Assembly: GCF_004923295.1 (NCBI RefSeq)
Contig: NZ_CP039638.1
Coordinates: 310,001-374,000, forward strand
Direction of reading: 5' to 3'
Length of the DNA: 64,000 nucleotides
Source: Azospirillum sp. TSH100
GTDB taxonomy: Bacteria; Pseudomonadota; Alphaproteobacteria; Azospirillales; Azospirillaceae
Shown here: one piece after another, positions 17,621-25,586 of the stretch
Numbering within the stretch: position 1 is the stretch's first letter
Layout: the number at the start of each line of letters is the position of its first letter
Position numbers and translations under genes: made by a program
The notes under the pieces: model-generated
The model's database searches: none
Told to the model about the DNA's origin: nothing
Seen by the model: only the letters and a program-made list of their open reading frames with translations

Positions 17621-17727
17621 GTTACTTTACGGTGAAACGGCGGAAAATATTTCCATAATACAGATTATGTGTTTTTAAAGGGTGCCGGAACGGCAAACCC
17701 ACCAAGCTGAATCGCGACCGGCGCTTC

Positions 17728-17916
17728 TCACCCCGCCAGTTCAGCCGGCACCGGCAGATCCTCGCCCTCTTGGCGGCGGAGCATCCAGATCATCCAGCGT
17801 TCGGTGCGGATCAGCAGGCGCCGGGTCTCGACGCTGTCGCAACCGCGGCTATGGTCGCGCAGCAGACGGATGGCGCGGCAGATGGCGGAATGCGGGTCGA
17901 GAGCTCGTTCCGGCAC
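17728..17916 (-). CDS. Small orphan protein, copy B of a two-member family
   Basis: A 62-residue product from a GTG at 17916 with AAGGA about nine bases upstream. The core IRLLRDHSRGC, a short spacer, then RRLLIRTERWMIWML aligns with the product at 3181-3354 without gaps through both motifs. The C terminus is acidic and Pro-containing (EGEDLPVPAELAG). It is predicted soluble and mainly helical, with no known domain recognised. It is monocistronic, facing away from the PhnD-like gene. The frame stays open further upstream, but that extension has no homology to copy A. Confidence 0.62.
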   Translation of the reverse strand: MPERALDPHSAICRAIRLLRDHSRGCDSVETRRLLIRTERWMIWMLRRQEGEDLPVPAELAG

Positions 17917-18292
17917 GGCAGGGGTCCTTTTGTGCGGCTGTGGGGATGCCCCGACACATAGCCGACGGCCCCACAACCAAAGCGTGATCTTTCTTGGACC
18001 TGCGCTGAATCCTGTCCGGTCGCCGGCTGAAAGTTGCGTGCCGCAGGCAGAATGATGCGGGCTGTGATGGTCGAAGTTCCCCAGGCGCCGCAAGCCGCGG
18101 GAGTTCATCCGTGACATGCGCGGGAAAGACCCGCCTGCGCGCTCTTGCCCCTATCTGCGGTATTTATCGAATGTTATATCTTTCGATCTAGACCATTTCC
18201 ATCCAGACCCGGGGCTTGGCCGTCGCCGTCACGAATGCTGTCCGTTTGCGCGCCGGCATGTCACACCTGCATCGCGTGGGGATCCAAAAGTC
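17917..18292. promoter_or_regulatory. Promoter region of the PhnD-like/hybrid-kinase operon
   Basis: There is no gene in these 376 bases. An AT-rich island at 18160-18195 interrupts the GC-rich background and contains an inverted repeat, ATCGAA (18166-18171) and TTCGAT (18182-18187), with a 10-nt spacer. It is a candidate operator and promoter for the operon beginning at 18293. No sigma-specific boxes were assigned with confidence. Confidence 0.4.
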
Positions 18293-19144
18293 ATGACCAA
18301 GCGACTGTTCGCCGGCCTCACCGCCTTCTGTTCGGCCATCCTGTGCGGCCTTGCGGCCAGCGCGCCGTCCCCGGCCCTGGCGGACGAGCAGGCGTTCCGC
18401 ATCGGCATCGCCCCGCACACCAGTGCCCGCGTCATCATCGAACAGTATCAACCCGTCCGCCGCGCGGTGGAGGCGGCGCTGGGCCGCCCGGTGGAAATCA
18501 TGACGGCCCCCGACTTCACCGCCTTCGCCCGCCGGGCGGTCGACCAGGAATACGACATCGCGGTCACCACCGGCCATCAGGCCGAACTGCTGCGCAAGGA
18601 CGCCGGCTATCTGCCACTGCTGACCTACAAGTCGGATTTCCGCGCCGTTCTGGTTACCGCTGCCAAGGGCCCGCACCAGACGGTGCAGTCGCTGGCCGGC
18701 ACCACGGTGCTGGGACTCAGTCCGTCGTCGCTGGTGACCTTGTGGGGCCAGCACTGGCTGGCCGACCAGAAGCTGGCGAACATCCAGCTCCGTTACGTCA
18801 GCGCCGCCGACAGCGTAGCGCAGCTGATCCTGGCGGGCGACGCGTCGGCCGGCTTCATGTCGCTGGCCAACCGTGCCAAGCTGGCGCCGGAGGTGCAGGC
18901 CCAGCTGTCCACCATCGCCGAAAGCCAGCCGATGGCCGGCCGCGTCTATATGCTGAACGGCAAGCAGGCGGCCCTGGCCGAACCGCTGCGCAAGGCCCTG
19001 TTCGCCTTCGGCGAGACGGCGGAGGGCAGGACCTATTTCGACGCCAACCAGTTGGGCGGTTACCGCCCGGTCACCGACGCGGAGCTGGAGGCGATGGAGC
19101 CACTCGCCGACGAGGTCCGGAGCGTTCTGAAGGCCGGGAAATGA
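18293..19144 (+). CDS. PhnD-like periplasmic substrate-binding protein (sensor partner)
   Basis: A 283-residue protein with a signal peptide (basic MTKR, hydrophobic core, cleavage likely after PSPALA near residue 31). The mature part opens FRIGIAPHTSARVIIEQYQPV and contains EYDIAVTTGHQAELL, features of the phosphate/phosphonate-binding PhnD family of periplasmic proteins. No permease or ATPase gene is nearby. Instead its stop overlaps the start of a hybrid histidine kinase (ATGA), so it most likely presents a ligand to that kinase, as TorT does to TorS. The ligand is unknown; PhnD-fold proteins also bind non-phosphonate anions. Confidence 0.85.
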   Translation: MTKRLFAGLTAFCSAILCGLAASAPSPALADEQAFRIGIAPHTSARVIIEQYQPVRRAVEAALGRPVEIMTAPDFTAFARRAVDQEYDIAVTTGHQAELLRKDAGYLPLLTYKSDFRAVLVTAAKGPHQTVQSLAGTTVLGLSPSSLVTLWGQHWLADQKLANIQLRYVSAADSVAQLILAGDASAGFMSLANRAKLAPEVQAQLSTIAESQPMAGRVYMLNGKQAALAEPLRKALFAFGETAEGRTYFDANQLGGYRPVTDAELEAMEPLADEVRSVLKAGK

Positions 19145-21873
19145 TCCTGTCCCGTCTGGCGCCCTGGAAGACGCTGCGTGGCCGCATGCTGACCGCCGCC
19201 ATGGCGGTCGAGGCGATCATGCTGACCCTGCTGGTCGCCAACAGCGTGCGCCTGCTCTATGGCAGCCTCGCCGAACAGGCCCAGCTGCATGCGGAGCAGG
19301 TGGCGCCGGTGCTGAACGCCGCCCTGGTGGCGCCGCTGGCCCAGCGCGACTATGCGACCCTTCAGGCGGTGCTGGACGAAAGCCGCTCCACCGGCGGTGT
19401 GCTCTATCTCGCCGTCAGCGACAGCAAGGGCAAGCTGGTGGCGACCAGCGGCTGGCCGCAGGACCGTGCGCTGCCCGCCCCCGACCCGGCCCTGACGCTG
19501 GGCGCGAAGGACGGCGTCGCCCGTTATGACGTGATGGTGCCGGTGTCCCTGGCCGGACAGAAGCTGGGCACCGTGCAGTTCGGCCTGGATCTGTCCCACA
19601 TCGTCCAGGCGCGTCGCGACCTGCTGACCCAGGGCATCGCCATCGCCCTGTCGGAGATCCTGCTGTCGGCCGGACTGCTCACCCTGCTCGGCCTGTGGCT
19701 GACCCGTCATCTGGCGGCATTGGCGCGGGCCAGCGAACGGGTGGCGGCCGGCGACTACAGCCCGCCGGAACTGGCGGAGGGCGACGACGACATCGGCCGG
19801 CTTGGCGCCGCCTTCAACACCATGTCCCACGCCATCAAGGAGCGCGTCGACCAGCTGACCGTGGCGCTCGACGAGCAGGAGGCGCTCGCCCGCGACGTGG
19901 AGCAGGAGCGCGCCCGCCTGTCGGCGCTCTTGTCGGCGATGGATTTCGGCGTGCTGTTCGTCGGCGGCGACGGCCGCATCGCCTATGCCAACCCCGCCTT
20001 CTCCGGCCTGTTCGCGATCGCCGGGGCGCCGGTCGGCCAAAGGCTGGACGAGACGCTGGCCAATGCCGGCAATGCCCCGCGCGACACCGACCATACGCTG
20101 CTGTCGGCGGTGGATGGCGACGAACGGCGGGAGATGACGCTGACCGACGGACGGATCGTCAGCTGGCACAATGTGCCGGTGCGGAATGCCGCGGGATCCG
20201 CCATCGGCAAGCTGTGGCTGTGCATCGACGTGACCGAGCCGCGGCGCGCCGCCGAGCAGCTGATCCAGGCCAAGGAGAAGGCGGAGGCGGCCAGCCGGTC
20301 GAAGACCGAATTCCTGGCGACGGTCAGCCACGAGCTGCGCACGCCGATGAACGGCGTGCTGGGCAACCTGACCCTGCTGGCCGACGCCTCCCTTCCGTCG
20401 GCGGAGAAGCGGCTGGCCGACATCGCCCGGCGGTCGGCCGAGACGCTGCTGCGGCTGCTGGACGATATCCTGGATCTGTCCAAGCTGGAGGCCCGCCGGA
20501 TCGATCTGGAGGAGGCGGACTGCGCCCTGCCCCAGCTGATCGACGGCGTGCTTGATGTCCTGCGTCCGAATGCCACCGACAAGGGGCTGGACCTGTCGGC
20601 CCGGCTGATGCCGTCGGTGCCGGAGGTGATCGTCACCGACCCGGCCCGGCTGCGCCAGATCCTGTTCAATCTGGTCGGCAACGCGGTGAAATTTACCGAA
20701 GAGGGCCACATCGCCTTGCGGGTGCGCCGGCTGGACCGTGACCCTGCCGAGTTCGTCTCCTACGGCCATCCCGACTCCTTCCTGCTGGAATTCGAGGTGG
20801 AGGACACCGGCATCGGCATCGCGCCCGACTCGGTGCCGACCCTGTTCGACCGCTTCACCCAGGCCGACAGCTCCATCACCCGGCGCTATGGCGGCACCGG
20901 GCTTGGGCTGGCGATCTGCCGCGACCTCTGCCTGCTGATGGGCGGCAGCATCGCGGTCGACACCGCCCCCGGCCGCGGCAGCGTCTTCCGCTTCACCATC
21001 GTCGCCCGTCCCGGCGACCCGTCGGCCCTGCGCCGCATCGATGGTGGCCACGGCACCAGCCTGGGCGAGGCCGCGCGCATCGCCGCCTTGCCGCCCCTGC
21101 GGGTGCTGGCGGTCGACGACATCGAGGTGAACCGCGACATCGTCCGCGGCATTCTGGAACGGGCCGGCCACAGCGTGGCGCTGGCCGCCAGCGGCGGCGA
21201 GGCCGTGCGCATGGTGCGCGACCAGTCCTTCGACCTCGTGCTGATGGACATCCAGATGCCGGGAATGGACGGGCTGACCGCCACCCGCCGCGTGCGCGAA
21301 CTGCCGGGAACCAAGGGCAGCGTCCCCATCCTGGCGCTGACCGCCCATGCCTCGGGCAGTTCGCGGCCGGAATGCCTGTCGGCGGGAATGAATGGTTTCG
21401 TCACCAAGCCCTTGCGCCCCGCCCTGCTCTTCGCCGAAATGGCGTCGGTGCTGGGCGGCGGCGACAATGGCGGCATGCCGGCTCCCCAGCCGACCGCTCC
21501 CGAATCCAAGTCTCCGGAGGCTGACATGACCGATATCCCGGACGCCGACCTTCTGGATGAGGAGCAGGTCTCGCTGCTGCTGGAGGTGCTGACGGCCGAC
21601 GACTGGAACGCCTCCATCGCCGGCTTCACCGACAATGGCCGCAAGACCATCGACAGCCTGATCGCCCAGGCCCGCGCCGGGGAGCCGCACAACCGCACCG
21701 CCCACACGCTGAAGGGCACCTCGCTGAATCTCGGCGCCGTCGCCCTCGGCCGGCTGGCGAAAGAGCTGGAACACGCCCCCGCCGCCGCGGTTCTGGAGCA
21801 GGACAAGCGGCTCTACGACCTGCTCGAGCGCTCCATCGCCGCCCTCGCCACCCGAACGCCGATCAACGTCTGA
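19141..21873 (+). CDS. Hybrid sensor histidine kinase with HAMP, PAS, receiver and HPt domains
   Basis: A 910-residue multidomain kinase. TM1 is about 16-38, followed by a periplasmic sensor of about 120 residues and TM2 about 165-187. HAMP (about 188-240), a PAS domain (about 262-370) and a HisKA domain with His397 in SHELRTPMNG come next. The HATPase region has NLVGNAVKF, DTGIGI and GTGLGLAI. A receiver carries Asp703 in LMDIQMPGMDG, and a C-terminal HPt has His855 in AHTLKGTSLN. The start overlaps the PhnD-like stop, implying co-translation. The layout is TorS/ArcB-like phosphorelay. No dedicated DNA-binding output regulator follows; the single-domain regulator at 22573 could be an acceptor. 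Confidence 0.92.
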   Translation: MILSRLAPWKTLRGRMLTAAMAVEAIMLTLLVANSVRLLYGSLAEQAQLHAEQVAPVLNAALVAPLAQRDYATLQAVLDESRSTGGVLYLAVSDSKGKLVATSGWPQDRALPAPDPALTLGAKDGVARYDVMVPVSLAGQKLGTVQFGLDLSHIVQARRDLLTQGIAIALSEILLSAGLLTLLGLWLTRHLAALARASERVAAGDYSPPELAEGDDDIGRLGAAFNTMSHAIKERVDQLTVALDEQEALARDVEQERARLSALLSAMDFGVLFVGGDGRIAYANPAFSGLFAIAGAPVGQRLDETLANAGNAPRDTDHTLLSAVDGDERREMTLTDGRIVSWHNVPVRNAAGSAIGKLWLCIDVTEPRRAAEQLIQAKEKAEAASRSKTEFLATVSHELRTPMNGVLGNLTLLADASLPSAEKRLADIARRSAETLLRLLDDILDLSKLEARRIDLEEADCALPQLIDGVLDVLRPNATDKGLDLSARLMPSVPEVIVTDPARLRQILFNLVGNAVKFTEEGHIALRVRRLDRDPAEFVSYGHPDSFLLEFEVEDTGIGIAPDSVPTLFDRFTQADSSITRRYGGTGLGLAICRDLCLLMGGSIAVDTAPGRGSVFRFTIVARPGDPSALRRIDGGHGTSLGEAARIAALPPLRVLAVDDIEVNRDIVRGILERAGHSVALAASGGEAVRMVRDQSFDLVLMDIQMPGMDGLTATRRVRELPGTKGSVPILALTAHASGSSRPECLSAGMNGFVTKPLRPALLFAEMASVLGGGDNGGMPAPQPTAPESKSPEADMTDIPDADLLDEEQVSLLLEVLTADDWNASIAGFTDNGRKTIDSLIAQARAGEPHNRTAHTLKGTSLNLGAVALGRLAKELEHAPAAAVLEQDKRLYDLLERSIAALATRTPINV

Positions 21874-21998
21874 ACGGATAGCCCGGCTGGCCGGCAGGCA
21901 CCAATAGGCAGTCCCGGCTTCCACATTCGGGCAGGTCGGTACGGCACAAAGGCTTCCCTGACGCGTTGTTCCTTCAGGACAACGACCTGAGAGGCACT

Positions 21999-22391
21999 AT
22001 GACCGACCTTGCAGACGATCTCGACCAACGGACCGGCACACGGTCCGGAGCGAGGACTGACCGCGTGCGCCCGGCGGTGCGTCAGGCCATGGCTGCTGCC
22101 GGATTCGCGCCGATGGATTTGGGCGACGGCTGCCACGCCTGGTACCGCCGGTCCGAGGACGGCACCCATGCGCTGATCTCGCACAACAACGCGCTGGACG
22201 GTGATCCGGCGGTCAGGGACTGGATCGTCGGCCAGTATGGCGAGCGCGGCGGCTTCGTCGAGGTCGGCGGCCTGCCGCTGTCCCGCGCGCTGGAAGGGGC
22301 CGACATCCTGCCCTCGCCGGTGCGGCCTGACGGGTCCCTGGTCGAGGCGCTCTACCCCTCCATCCAACAGGCACTTGATGATCTGGGGTGA
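21999..22391 (+). CDS. Hypothetical protein, 130 residues
   Basis: No domain was recognised. The product is soluble and has a patterned middle (GCHAWYRRSEDGTHALISHNN, then AVRDWIVGQYGERGGF), suggesting a small alpha/beta fold. The start is ATG 21999; GAGG seven bases upstream is a modest Shine-Dalgarno. It is co-directional with and 125 bp after the hybrid kinase. Codon usage matches the flanking genes. A role with the kinase is only positional. Confidence 0.6.
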   Translation: MTDLADDLDQRTGTRSGARTDRVRPAVRQAMAAAGFAPMDLGDGCHAWYRRSEDGTHALISHNNALDGDPAVRDWIVGQYGERGGFVEVGGLPLSRALEGADILPSPVRPDGSLVEALYPSIQQALDDLG

Positions 22392-22422
22392 TAGTCCAGC
22401 CAGAGCTTGCGAATGGCCCAAT

Positions 22423-22456
22423 GGGCGATGACCAACGGTCTGGGGGCGATGACCAA
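22423..22456. repeat. Two direct repeats with 21-bp period upstream of a response regulator
   Basis: GGGCGATGACCAA occurs at 22423-22435 and again at 22444-22456, and similarity continues a few bases beyond each copy. The 21-bp spacing places both on the same DNA face. They lie about 120-150 bp upstream of the response-regulator start, so they could bind a regulator or reflect a local duplication. Confidence 0.5.
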
Positions 22457-22572
22457 GGTCCGGGTGGACAAGCGGACGGCTGAACGGAAAAGCTCACGCC
22501 GGTTGCCGGATGGGTTTACGACCCCCATTTGAGCGCCGACCACAGCTTTTACCAGCAGCGAGCCGCCTGCCC

Positions 22573-22947
22573 ATGGAAGCCGACCGATCCAAACCCTTGC
22601 GCATCCTGCTCGTCGAAGACGAACCGCTGGTGGCCATGGCCATCGAGGATTCGCTGGAAGTCCAGAATGTCGGCGTCGTCGGCCCCGCCGGCACGGTGGC
22701 GGAGGCGCTGGACCTGATCGCCAAGGGCGGCATCGACGCCGCCCTGCTGGACGTCACCCTGCGTGGCGAGCGTGTCGACAGCGTCGCCGATGCGCTGAGC
22801 GCCAGGGGCATCCCCTTCGTCTTCACCACCGGCCATGGCGCCGCCGGGCTGCCGCAGAACCACCAGAACCGCCCGGTCCTGACCAAGCCCTTCCGCGAGG
22901 TCGAGATGACCGATGCCATCGACCGCTATTTCCGCGGCGGGGCGTAA
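22573..22947 (+). CDS. Single-domain response regulator (CheY-like)
   Basis: A 124-residue receiver only. It shows LLVEDEPLVAMAIED, phospho-acceptor Asp in ALLDVTLRG (about residue 60), FVFTTGHG, and the conserved Lys in VLTKPFRE. There is no output domain, so it is likely a phosphate shuttle or protein-interaction regulator. The sequence style matches stand-alone regulators of alphaproteobacterial general-stress and phosphorelay circuits. Candidate partners are the hybrid kinase 0.7 kb upstream and the soluble kinase at 25583-26752. The Shine-Dalgarno is weak. Confidence 0.87.
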   Translation: MEADRSKPLRILLVEDEPLVAMAIEDSLEVQNVGVVGPAGTVAEALDLIAKGGIDAALLDVTLRGERVDSVADALSARGIPFVFTTGHGAAGLPQNHQNRPVLTKPFREVEMTDAIDRYFRGGA

Positions 22948-22987
22948 GGCCCCGCCCGACAACTCCCCATTGCTCCCCATGCCCTGT

Positions 22988-24190
22988 TCAGCCCGGCCGC
23001 CCATCCGCCCGCGGTGATAGCAGGACCGGGGCGTAGGCGGTCAGATAGAGGGCGAAGGCCGCGACCCAGGCATAGCCCGACCATTGCAGCGCCGACCACA
23101 CCCACTCCACCGGCAGCAGCGGCGAGGCGGTGCGGCCGGCCGCCGCGACCGTCAGCAGCACATAGGCGGCGACCGTCAGCCGCGACACCACCAGTGGCCG
23201 CCCGGTGTGGCCGAGCGAGGCGCGGCTCATCACCGCCAGGATCAGCGTGGCGAAGGCGCCGACCGTCAGCGCATGGGTTCCCGCCGCCGCCGGCAGCCCG
23301 GCCAGGGCATGCAGCCCGCGCAGGCTCAACGCCACCGGCACCCACAGATAGCCGACATGCAGGATCCACAGGATCGGCGAGCGCCAGGCCTTCCAGCCCT
23401 GCCAGCCGGCCAGCCGCACCGTATGGGCGACAGCGGCGGCGAGCGCGATCAGCCCGGTGACGATCGACTCCGGCGCCACCATCGTCGCCGGGATCAGCGC
23501 CAGCGTCAGGACCAGCGTCGGCCGCTCGACCATCGGCCAGGACCGCACGCCCAACCCCGCCTTGCCCAGCCCGTTGCGCGTGAAGGCCGGCAGGATGCGC
23601 CCGCCGATCACCGTCACCATCATCAGCACGACGCCGAGCCCGAGCGCGAAGCCGGCATCCGTCCCGCCCTCCAGCAGGTCGAGCCAGTCCAGATGGATCA
23701 GCAGGTTGGCGGCGGTCATCAGCCCGATCAGAATCAGAAAGGCGCTGTTCCGCCATTTGCCCGCCGCCACCAGCGGCCGGGCGAGTGCGATGCCCAACCC
23801 AGGCAGGAAGGCGACGTCGATCACCGCCGCCACCGGTTCCGGCATGCCGGTCCACGGAAAGACGGCGACGCGGCCGGCGATCCAAAGGGCAGCGAGCGCC
23901 ATCAGCGGGGCGCCGGCCACCGCCTTGGTCCCGGTCCAGCTCGGCACCGCGGTCAGCAGGAAGCCGGCGACGGCGGCGATGACCATGCCGAACAGCATCT
24001 CATGCGCATGCCACGCACTGGCGCCGACCGCATGCTCCGGCCATTCGCCGGTCACCAGCACGCCCAGCCAGGCGGCGAGCAGCCCGACGGCGGCGACGCC
24101 GCTGAACAGGAAGAAGAAGCGGAAGCCATATTGGAACAGGATCGGGATGGCGGGGCCGTCGTCGCGGCCGGCAAGACTGGGGGAGGACAT
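22988..24190 (-). CDS. nnrS: NnrS family heme/copper-containing membrane protein
   Basis: A 400-residue membrane protein with about 12 hydrophobic helices. It opens IPILFQYGFRFFFLFSGVAA, and the conserved WHAHEMLFGM histidine motif follows. Further conserved pieces are GGRILPAFTRNGL, HVGYLWVPVALSLRG and THALTVGAFATLILAVMSRASLGHTGR. NnrS proteins respond to or relieve nitric oxide stress and are usually controlled by FNR/NNR-type regulators. A matching box lies 76 bp upstream of the start. The gene is monocistronic and convergent with the preceding response-regulator gene. Confidence 0.92.
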   Translation of the reverse strand: MSSPSLAGRDDGPAIPILFQYGFRFFFLFSGVAAVGLLAAWLGVLVTGEWPEHAVGASAWHAHEMLFGMVIAAVAGFLLTAVPSWTGTKAVAGAPLMALAALWIAGRVAVFPWTGMPEPVAAVIDVAFLPGLGIALARPLVAAGKWRNSAFLILIGLMTAANLLIHLDWLDLLEGGTDAGFALGLGVVLMMVTVIGGRILPAFTRNGLGKAGLGVRSWPMVERPTLVLTLALIPATMVAPESIVTGLIALAAAVAHTVRLAGWQGWKAWRSPILWILHVGYLWVPVALSLRGLHALAGLPAAAGTHALTVGAFATLILAVMSRASLGHTGRPLVVSRLTVAAYVLLTVAAAGRTASPLLPVEWVWSALQWSGYAWVAAFALYLTAYAPVLLSPRADGRPG

Positions 24191-24265
24191 GGACAGGAAC
24201 TCCGCAAGACGGGTGCTGCAGTGCAGGATTGACCGTCAGCCTGCGCCCGGTGCCCCCACGCCGCC

Positions 24266-24279
24266 TTGACGAAAATCAA
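24266..24279. promoter_or_regulatory. FNR/Anr-type box upstream of nnrS
   Basis: TTGAC-GAAA-ATCAA matches the TTGAT-N4-ATCAA consensus with one mismatch. It is 76 bp upstream of the nnrS start and 45 bp upstream of the divergent glycosylase gene. Position and target gene agree with known FNR/NNR control of nnrS. Confidence 0.65.
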
Positions 24280-24323
24280 ACGCATTCTCAAGCTGGCGTC
24301 CCCGCCAATTTCCCGTCAGGTCC

Positions 24324-25586
24324 ATGCCCCGTCCCGACAGCCTGTCCCTGCGCGAGGCGCGCCGCGTCGCCATCGCCGCGCAAGGCTTCCCCAACAGCGC
24401 CCCAAATGGCGCCCCAAACGTTGCCGCTGGGGCCACGCCCGACGCCGACCCCGTGGAGGCCCGCCATGCCCGGCGCCTGATCGGGCGGCTGGGGCTGGTG
24501 CAGATCGATTCGGTCAATGTGCTGGTGCGATCCCATTACCTGCCGCTCTTCTCGCGGCTGGGGCCGTACGAGGCGGCGCTGCTCGACCGGCTGGCCTATG
24601 GCGGCAAGCGGCGGGCGCTGTTCGAGTATTGGGGCCACGAGGCCTCGCTGATCCCGGTGGAGCAGCAGCCGCTGTTCCGCTGGCGCATGGCGCGGGCCGA
24701 GCGGGGCGAGGGCACCTATGGCGAACTGGCGCGCTTCGCAGCCGAACGCCGCCCCTACATCGACGCGGTGCTGGCGGAGGTGGCGGCGCGGGGCCCGATG
24801 GGCGCGTCGGAACTCAGCGAGGCCGGGCGCGGGGCCGGCGGCTGGTGGGGATGGAGCGACGGCAAGCGGGCGCTGGAGCATCTGTTCTGGGCCGGCCTCG
24901 TCACCACCGCCGGCCGCCGCGGTTTCGAGCGCCTTTATGATTTGCCGGAGCGGGTGCTGCCCGCCGCCATCCTCGACGCGCCGACTCCTGAGGAGGCGGA
25001 GGCCCAGCGTGCCCTGCTGCGCATCGCCGCCCGCGCCCATGGCGTGGCGACCGAGCGCGACCTGCGCGACTATCACCGGCTGGACCTCGCCGACGCCCGC
25101 CTGCGCATCGCCGAACTGGTGGAAGCGGGGGAGCTTCTGCCGGTGACGGTGGAGGGCTGGGACCGCACCGCCTACGTCACCCCCGACCTGCGCATTCCCC
25201 GCAAGGCCCCGGCGCGTGCCCTGCTCTCCCCTTTCGATTCGCTGATCTGGGAGCGGCAACGCACCGAACGTCTGTTCGGCGCCCGCATCCGGCTGGAGAT
25301 CTACACCCCGGCCCACAAGCGCGAGCATGGCTATTACGTCCTGCCCTTCCTGATGGACGAGCGCATCGCCGCCCGCGTCGACCTGAAATCCGACCGCAAG
25401 GCCGCCACCCTGCTGGTCCAGGCTGCCCATGCCGAGCCGCATGCCAGCGTCGATGCCGTCGCCCCGCCCCTGGCGGTGGAATTGCGCCGGCTGGCGGGAT
25501 GGCTGGGGCTGGAGCGGGTGACGGTGGCCGGTGCCGGCGATCTGGCGCCGGCATTGGCCGGGGCCTTGCGGTTGGATGGCGTCTAA
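24324..25586 (+). CDS. YcaQ/AlkX-type winged-helix DNA glycosylase
   Basis: A 420-residue protein of the DUF1006/HTH_42 family. It contains the LVQIDSVNVLVRSHYLPLFSRLG segment, in which Q-I-D corresponds to the QxD catalytic motif of YcaQ-type interstrand-crosslink glycosylases. Further conserved parts are FEYWGHEASLIP and the C-terminal LLSPFDSLIWERQRTERLFG and YYVLPFLMDERIAARVDLK. Related proteins unhook DNA crosslinks or alkylated bases. Residues about 22-42 form an unusual Ala/Asn/Pro-rich insert before the first core helix. The 3' end overlaps the convergent kinase gene by 4 bp. Confidence 0.88.
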   Translation: MPRPDSLSLREARRVAIAAQGFPNSAPNGAPNVAAGATPDADPVEARHARRLIGRLGLVQIDSVNVLVRSHYLPLFSRLGPYEAALLDRLAYGGKRRALFEYWGHEASLIPVEQQPLFRWRMARAERGEGTYGELARFAAERRPYIDAVLAEVAARGPMGASELSEAGRGAGGWWGWSDGKRALEHLFWAGLVTTAGRRGFERLYDLPERVLPAAILDAPTPEEAEAQRALLRIAARAHGVATERDLRDYHRLDLADARLRIAELVEAGELLPVTVEGWDRTAYVTPDLRIPRKAPARALLSPFDSLIWERQRTERLFGARIRLEIYTPAHKREHGYYVLPFLMDERIAARVDLKSDRKAATLLVQAAHAEPHASVDAVAPPLAVELRRLAGWLGLERVTVAGAGDLAPALAGALRLDGV

